DNA from: an uncultured Clostridia bacterium
GTDB lineage: Bacteria; Bacillota; Clostridia; Oscillospirales; Oscillospiraceae
NCBI GenBank assembly: GCA_945613045.1
Contig: CALZAG010000058.1
Span: forward strand, 1-9,103
Direction: 5' to 3'
Length of the DNA: 9,103 bases
The position numbers and the translations under genes were made by a program. Below, in pieces: positions 5,303 through 9,103 of this stretch (position 1 is its first letter; each line of letters begins with the position of its first letter). Below the pieces are notes generated by a model. It ran no database searches and had not been told where the DNA came from. It worked only from the letters and a program-made list of their open reading frames with translations.

Positions 5303-7174
5303 ATGACAGATATATCCGTCAACGGACTTGTCAAGTCCTTTGAACTGGGTAAAAATATACTTGACGGGCTCAGCTTCGACATTGCCGAGGGTGAGCGCGT
5401 CGGCATTCTCGGCCATAACGGCTGCGGCAAGACCACGCTGTTCCGTATCCTCGTAGGCGAAATAGACTATGACGATGGCTCGGTGTCCGTAGCCTCCGGA
5501 AAGCGCATTGGGCTCATATCTCAGATACCGGTGTATCCCCCTGATTGGACAACGGAAGACGTTCTGCGCGACGCGCACCGAGAGCTTTACGCGATAAGCG
5601 CAAGGCTCGAGGAGCTTGCAAAGCAGATGGAGAATGACTCGTCGGAACGGCTTCTGGCGGAATACGACCGCCTTTCCGAGGATTTCCGCCGTATGGGCGG
5701 CTATGAGATGGAGGTAGACCGCAACCGCGTTGCAAACGGTCTGGATATCCCACAGCGGATGCGGGAGCAGCTTTTTGACTCTCTCTCCGGCGGTGAGCGC
5801 ACCAGGGTCAACCTCGCAAGGCTCATACTTGAAAAAACCGACATCCTGCTGCTGGATGAGCCCACGAACCACCTTGATCTGCGCGCCACCGAGTGGCTAG
5901 AGGAATACCTTTTGCACTTCAAGGGCACCGTGCTCGCCATCAGCCACGACCGCTTTTTTCTCGACAGGGTCGCGCGGCGCTGCATCGAGATAAATGATGG
6001 CAAGGCTGAGTTCTACAGCGGCGGATACAGCTTTTATGTGACCGAGCGTCAAAAGCGCTTTGAGGAAAAGCTCCGCAAATACGAAAAGGATCAGGCCAAG
6101 CTCGAGCAGCTCACGCGTGCTGCCGAGCAGATGCATCTCTGGGCCTTCATGGGCAACGACAAGCTCCACAAACGTGCGTTTTCCATGGAAAAGCGCATTG
6201 CAAAGCTGGAGCAGACCGAGCGTCCGAGGGAGGAAAAAAAGCTCTCCGCGAAGTTCAAAGCCCGTGAGTTTAACGGAGACGAGGTGCTCGTCTGCGAGGG
6301 GCTGTCGAAGTCCTACGGTGAAAAGACGCTTTTCTCCGGCCTTGAGCTGACCGTCACCGGCGGCGAGCGCATTGCGCTTATCGGCGATAACGGAGTCGGG
6401 AAATCTACCCTGGTCAAGCTCATCATGCAGCAGGAGACGCCCGACGAGGGATATCTATGCCTCGGCCCCTCGGTACGCCCCGCCTATCTTCCACAGATCG
6501 TTCGTTTTGAAAACGAAGAGCGCGATCTCATCAATACCATGCTCTATGACTGCCGCTGTCAGCCGCAGGAGGCGCGGGACAGGCTCGCTGCGTTCGGCTT
6601 TCGCGGCGAGGATGTCTTTACCCGCGTCGGAGCGCTGTCAGGCGGCGAGAAAAGCCGTCTGAGGCTGTGTATGCTCATGGGGAACGATATAAACTTCCTC
6701 ATCCTCGACGAGCCGACGAACCACCTTGACATTGCCAGCCGCGAATGGATGGAGGACGCAATCTCGCAGTATCCCGAGGCACTTCTCTTCGTCTCACACG
6801 ACAGATATTTCATTGAGAAGTTCGCTACGCGCATCTGGTATCTTGAAAACGGCAGAATAACCGACTACCGCGGTACATATGGGGAATTTCGCGATTATCA
6901 GGCTCGGCAGGCAGTCTTTAACCAGGCCGCGAAAGAAGAGACCCGCAAAAAGGAGCCGCAGCCGAGAAAAAAAGGCGCTCCCGGCAAGGATAAACAGCTT
7001 GCACGGCTCGAAAAAGAGATTGCAAAGCTCGAGGAGCAGATAGCGGCTTTGGAGCAAAAATGCGAGGAATTTTCCTCTGATTATCAAAAACTCATGGAGA
7101 TTGATGCCGAAAAGATGCTGCTCAATGATAAGCTCATGACTGCATATGAGTCATGGGAGGAGCTTTCCGAATGA
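5303..7174 (+). CDS. ABC-F family ATP-binding protein (YdiF/YheS-like)
   Basis: This 623-residue soluble protein has two ABC ATPase domains and no membrane segments, the ABC-F layout of ribosome-associated translation factors. Domain 1: Walker A GHNGCGKTT (37-45), signature LSGGE (161-165), Walker B LLLDEPTNHLD with D185-E186. Domain 2: Walker A GDNGVGKST (361-369), signature LSGGE (445-449), Walker B LILDEPTNHLD with D469-E470. The linker between them (about 240-330) is charged and helical, as expected for the tRNA-facing interdomain motif. Residues after about 550 form a Lys/Glu-rich coiled-coil tail. An arm-like insertion (DRLSEDFRRMGGYEMEVDRN) in domain 1 is the reason for the YdiF/YheS-like call. 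Both catalytic Glu are intact. AGGAG lies seven bases before the ATG, 17 bases after the PBP stop. Antibiotic protection cannot be judged from sequence; a housekeeping role in relieving ribosome stalling is more likely. Confidence 0.92.
   Translation: MTDISVNGLVKSFELGKNILDGLSFDIAEGERVGILGHNGCGKTTLFRILVGEIDYDDGSVSVASGKRIGLISQIPVYPPDWTTEDVLRDAHRELYAISARLEELAKQMENDSSERLLAEYDRLSEDFRRMGGYEMEVDRNRVANGLDIPQRMREQLFDSLSGGERTRVNLARLILEKTDILLLDEPTNHLDLRATEWLEEYLLHFKGTVLAISHDRFFLDRVARRCIEINDGKAEFYSGGYSFYVTERQKRFEEKLRKYEKDQAKLEQLTRAAEQMHLWAFMGNDKLHKRAFSMEKRIAKLEQTERPREEKKLSAKFKAREFNGDEVLVCEGLSKSYGEKTLFSGLELTVTGGERIALIGDNGVGKSTLVKLIMQQETPDEGYLCLGPSVRPAYLPQIVRFENEERDLINTMLYDCRCQPQEARDRLAAFGFRGEDVFTRVGALSGGEKSRLRLCMLMGNDINFLILDEPTNHLDIASREWMEDAISQYPEALLFVSHDRYFIEKFATRIWYLENGRITDYRGTYGEFRDYQARQAVFNQAAKEETRKKEPQPRKKGAPGKDKQLARLEKEIAKLEEQIAALEQKCEEFSSDYQKLMEIDAEKMLLNDKLMTAYESWEELSE
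7155..7162 (+). promoter_or_regulatory. Ribosome binding site fixing the DUF218 start at 7171
   Basis: GGGAGGAG at 7155-7162 sits eight bases before the ATG at 7171. An in-frame ATG at 7153 overlaps this site and has no ribosome site of its own, so 7171 is the better start. Confidence 0.75.
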
Positions 7175-7890
7175 AAAAGAAACGCCTTATCATCGCCGCA
7201 GTCCTCACACTTGTGGGGCTCATACTGAATTTTGTATTCACCGGACAGCAATTTCTTGCATATACCCTGTATTTTGCGGCGCTTGTCTGTTTGCTCTTCG
7301 GCATTATCGGCAAAACGGTAAAGCGCGTCATCTGTGTTCTGCTTGCGCTGGGGCTTGCGTATTTCGTCGTGGTCGAAGCCTTTATCATCGGTTCCGCCTC
7401 CGGCGACTCGGACGCTGATTATGACTATATCATCGTCCTCGGCGCCGCCGTGCGCGGCGACACGCCGAGCAGAGCTCTCGTTGAGCGCATGGAGGCCGCG
7501 CGGGCTTATATGGTCAGTCATCCCGATGCCGTTGCGATAGTCAGCGGCGGGCAGGGCGACGGCGAAAACCTCTCCGAGGCCGAGGCGATGTACAAATGGC
7601 TCACGGCAAACGGCATAGACGGCAGCAGGCTGATAATCGAGGACAGAGCCACATCAACATACGAAAACCTCAAATACAGCTTTGATATCATAAATTCCCG
7701 CGGTCAGGAGCAGGATATCTCCATCGCCGTGGTCACCAGCGAGTACCATATTTACAGGGCTAAGCTCCTGGCAAACTCTCTGGGCGCCGAGGTCGGCGGC
7801 ATCCCCGCGAAGACAAGCGCTCCCGCCGTTAAGCTCAACTATTTCATCCGCGAAGCCTTCGGCGTGACTTACCAGTGGATATTCGGATAA
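7171..7890 (+). CDS. YdcF/SanA/ElyC family (DUF218) membrane protein
   Basis: This 239-residue protein has three hydrophobic segments (about 5-22, 28-46 and 51-73) followed by a DUF218 domain (about 84-236). Family motifs are DYIIVLGAAVRGDTPS (84-99), the turn SGGQGDGENLSEAEAM (125-140), the IIEDRATSTYENL segment (155-167) and VVTSEYHIYRA (187-197). Members include SanA, linked to vancomycin sensitivity, and ElyC, linked to envelope and lipid-carrier homeostasis in E. coli; no enzymatic reaction is firmly established. It is last in the cell wall operon, overlaps the ABC-F stop by four bases (ATGA), and is followed directly by the operon terminator. An envelope role fits the context but is inference. 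The chosen start gives a natural Lys-rich N-terminus (MKKKRL) before the first membrane segment. Confidence 0.88.
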   Translation: MKKKRLIIAAVLTLVGLILNFVFTGQQFLAYTLYFAALVCLLFGIIGKTVKRVICVLLALGLAYFVVVEAFIIGSASGDSDADYDYIIVLGAAVRGDTPSRALVERMEAARAYMVSHPDAVAIVSGGQGDGENLSEAEAMYKWLTANGIDGSRLIIEDRATSTYENLKYSFDIINSRGQEQDISIAVVTSEYHIYRAKLLANSLGAEVGGIPAKTSAPAVKLNYFIREAFGVTYQWIFG

Positions 7891-7901
7891 CGCATATAAA
7901 A

Positions 7902-7941
7902 AACACAGGCTGAAGCCAAACGGCTTCAGCCTATGTTTTTT
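7902..7941. terminator. Bidirectional intrinsic terminator between convergent genes
   Basis: A perfect 11-bp stem (7907-7917 with 7922-7932) closes on a four-base AAAC loop, and A:T pairs extend it after one mismatch. Six T (7936-7941) follow on the plus strand and a run of A precedes it (7898-7903), so it should terminate both the DUF218 operon and the TVP38 gene. The stop codon of the minus-strand gene (7931-7933) lies partly inside the stem. Confidence 0.92.
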
Positions 7942-8650
7942 CTGTCTTATCTTCGACTTTATGGCGGCCGCATATGCGGTCATATATCAGCAGGCCGACA
8001 GCGCTTATCGCCAGCGTTACGGCAAACACGATGACGGCAAACCAATAATTCTTTGTTCCGAGCGCGTCGCCGCCGACTGTGGAGGTTATGATCGAGGGAA
8101 TCCGTCCAAGCGAACATATCATCAGCCACACGGGAATACTTACATCAGTAAGCCCTGCAAAATAGCACAGCAGATCCTTTGGTGTCCCGGGGATCATAAA
8201 AATCAGAAGAAACAGTATATCGCGCTTTCTGCTCGTTTTCAGGAAATGCACAGACCTCAGCTTTTCCCCGGAAAAGAACACCTCAACCAGTCTCATCCCG
8301 TAGCGCCTGACAAGCAGAAAAACCGCCATGCTTCCCAGTGTGCACGAAATGATGCACAGTATAGTTCCCTCCACGGCGCCGAAGGCGTAGCCCGCGGCTA
8401 TCTCAAACGGTTCGCCGGGAAGCACCGCGATAATCACCTGCAGTATCACCATGCCAATATATGCCGCGCGGCCGCCGATGCCGTGGGCGGCCACCCAGAC
8501 GCGGAACTTTTCAGGCTGCGAGGCGAATTTTATAAGCGGAACGCCGACAAGCCATATGATCAATGCAGAGGCTATGACTGCGATCGCTATCGCGCTAATG
8601 CCAAGGGCTTTTTGCTGTGTTTTGGTGAGCTTTTTCTTTTCTCTTTTCAT
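7931..8650 (-). CDS. TVP38/TMEM64 family (VTT domain) membrane protein
   Basis: This 239-residue integral membrane protein has a very basic N-terminus (MKREKKK) and about six hydrophobic segments. Two VTT-domain (formerly SNARE-associated/DedA-like) signatures are clear: LPGEPFEIAAGYAFGAVEG (77-95), and FMIPGTPKDLLCYFAGLT (151-168) in the second half. Proteins of this superfamily are implicated in lipid scrambling or undecaprenyl-phosphate recycling in some members; the specific substrate here is unknown. The only plausible start is the ATG at 8650, whose ribosome site is weak (AGGT about 12 bases away). It converges on the cell wall operon and shares its terminator; the last codon pairs into the hairpin. 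A probable promoter lies at 8789-8817, giving a leader of about 130 bases. The family is firm, the function is not. Confidence 0.9.
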   Translation of the reverse strand: MKREKKKLTKTQQKALGISAIAIAVIASALIIWLVGVPLIKFASQPEKFRVWVAAHGIGGRAAYIGMVILQVIIAVLPGEPFEIAAGYAFGAVEGTILCIISCTLGSMAVFLLVRRYGMRLVEVFFSGEKLRSVHFLKTSRKRDILFLLIFMIPGTPKDLLCYFAGLTDVSIPVWLMICSLGRIPSIITSTVGGDALGTKNYWFAVIVFAVTLAISAVGLLIYDRICGRHKVEDKTEKT

Positions 8651-8788
8651 GTCTGCGCAGTACCTGTGGTTTTTTCGGGAGACGTCAACAAAGTATATGG
8701 TGTGCCGTAGGGCCTGGCTTGATACCCGTACGACGCACGTTAAACTTTTTTCATATCATCGGCAGTTAGAGCTGTCTGTGACATTTCC

Positions 8789-8817
8789 ATTATAACCACC
8801 AAACTACTTTTTTTGAT
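8789..8817 (-). promoter_or_regulatory. Probable promoter of the TVP38 gene
   Basis: Read on the minus strand, a perfect TATAAT occupies 8789-8794 and a weak -35 (ATCAAA, 8812-8817) sits 17 bases upstream next to an A-tract. The weak -35 suggests low basal activity or activator dependence; a dyad lies just upstream at 8819-8836. No better promoter was found closer to the gene. Confidence 0.45.
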
Positions 8818-8818
8818 G

Positions 8819-8836
8819 AACATTCTTGAAAATGTT
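8819..8836. promoter_or_regulatory. Dyad AACATT-N6-AATGTT, candidate operator
   Basis: Two perfect six-base inverted arms with a six-base gap lie directly upstream of the weak -35 box of the TVP38 promoter. This is a sensible place for an activator site. The assignment rests on position and symmetry only. Confidence 0.3.
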
Positions 8837-8840
8837 AGTA

Positions 8841-8881
8841 TATTTGCCGCAGTCAGGAGTTATTTTGACTTCGGGCAAATA
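8841..8881. repeat. Imperfect inverted repeat / hairpin of unknown role
   Basis: TATTTGCC (8841-8848) pairs with GGCAAATA (8874-8881), and AGTCA (8851-8855) pairs with TGACT (8866-8870), separated by a small internal loop. Allowing one bulged base and one mismatch, the stem has about 14 pairs. No T-tract follows on either strand, so it is not an ordinary terminator. It could be a repeated palindromic element, an mRNA-stabilising 3' structure or a protein site. Confidence 0.6.
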
Positions 8882-8886
8882 CAGAA

Positions 8887-8917
8887 GCAGCCGAAGCCCG
8901 CAAGGAGCTTCGGCTGC
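8887..8917 (-). terminator. Hairpin terminator of the GyrI-like gene
   Basis: A perfect 11-bp stem, GCAGCCGAAGC (8887-8897) with GCTTCGGCTGC (8907-8917), has a nine-base loop. It starts six bases after the stop codon of the minus-strand gene. On the minus strand the stem is followed by a moderately T-rich TTCTGTATTT, which fits a fair intrinsic terminator. Confidence 0.7.
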
Positions 8918-8923
8918 GCCGTG

Positions 8924-9103
8924 TTATTTTTCTTTCACCGCTATCCAGATCTCGCAGTAATAGTTCGGGTCGTCCACCTTTTCAGAGGGATAGACTTCGA
9001 GCTCAACGCCGTTTCCGTATTCATACTTGCTGCTTTGCGGGAAGAACTCCGTGCAGATCTTTCTGTATGTCTCCACAAAGGCGTCCGGCATTCTGCCCTT
9101 GCA
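8924..9103 (-). CDS. GyrI-like / AraC-type effector-binding domain protein, C-terminal part
   Basis: Only the last 59 codons are inside the window; the gene runs on to the right and the stop is TAA at 8924-8926. The visible end shows GRMPDAFVETYRKICTEFFP, then GVELEVYP, then DDPNYYCEIWIAVKEK. This EVYP...YYCEIWIxVK ending is characteristic of GyrI-like small-molecule-binding domains (pfam06445 type), which occur alone or fused to AraC or MerR helix-turn-helix domains. Whether a DNA-binding part exists cannot be seen. The conserved Glu in CEIW is present. If it is a regulator it might act on the neighbouring TVP38 gene, but that is speculation. Family call is good despite the truncation. Confidence 0.8.
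   Translation of the reverse strand, partial: CKGRMPDAFVETYRKICTEFFPQSSKYEYGNGVELEVYPSEKVDDPNYYCEIWIAVKEK

Larger units (their letters stand above)
8651..8923. other. Non-coding stretch with promoter, dyad and two hairpins
   Basis: These roughly 270 bases separate two minus-strand genes and hold no convincing protein gene. From left to right they contain the leader of the TVP38 gene with a 16-codon ORF (8740-8790), a probable minus-strand promoter (8789-8817), a short dyad (8819-8836), an imperfect hairpin (8841-8881) and a perfect hairpin (8887-8917) just after the GyrI-like gene. Confidence 0.6.

Noticed and set aside
7153..7170. Upstream ATG at 7153 as start of the DUF218 gene
   Set aside because: It overlaps the ribosome site GGGAGGAG that serves the ATG at 7171 and would add an unlikely MGGAFR extension.
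7961..8710. A 249-codon plus-strand frame opposite the TVP38 gene
   Set aside because: The minus-strand product has clear VTT motifs; the plus frame is Gln/His/Arg-rich without domains and starts just after a terminator.

Overview
The window looks like part of the chromosome of an anaerobic, GC-rich member of the Clostridia, perhaps Oscillospiraceae/Ruminococcaceae-like. This is inferred from protein family content (Mrp with a NifX-like partner, NusG-domain-II with a Gx transporter, an FHA-SEDS fusion) and from strong AGGAG-type ribosome binding sites and sigma-A-type promoters. No mobile element, CRISPR array, rRNA or tRNA is visible.

Left block (about 32-2210, minus strand). Reading leftward from 2210, a small membrane-anchored NusG-domain-II protein overlaps a Gx-transporter (ECF S-component-like) membrane protein. 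A well-formed promoter in the 3' end of the transporter gene then drives an Mrp/NBP35-type Fe-S carrier ATPase. A NifX/NifB-type cofactor-binding protein with a Cys/His-rich tail follows immediately. The first pair resembles the EetA/EetB pair known from flavin-based extracellular electron transfer. The second pair is a probable iron-sulfur or metal-cofactor handling module.

Middle block (about 2239-7941, plus strand). A divergent promoter region of about 90 bp separates the two blocks, and the two opposing -35 boxes overlap. The plus-strand operon has four tightly packed genes: an FHA-SEDS (RodA/FtsW-type) glycosyltransferase, a class B penicillin-binding protein, an ABC-F ATPase and a YdcF/SanA-type (DUF218) membrane protein. 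The first two form a peptidoglycan polymerase/transpeptidase pair and recall the actinobacterial fhaB-rodA-pbpA gene order, with the FHA domain fused to the SEDS protein. The operon ends in a strong bidirectional hairpin terminator.

Right block (7931-9103, minus strand). A TVP38/TMEM64 (VTT-domain) membrane protein converges on the operon, and its stop codon lies inside the shared terminator. Upstream of it is about 270 bp without a gene, holding a probable promoter, a short dyad and two hairpins. The window ends in the C-terminal part of a GyrI-like effector-binding-domain protein.

The most interesting points are the FHA-SEDS/PBP operon, the overlapping divergent promoters with a predicted leaderless transcript, the Cys-rich ends on both Mrp and its NifX-like neighbour, and the unexplained hairpin at 8841-8881.
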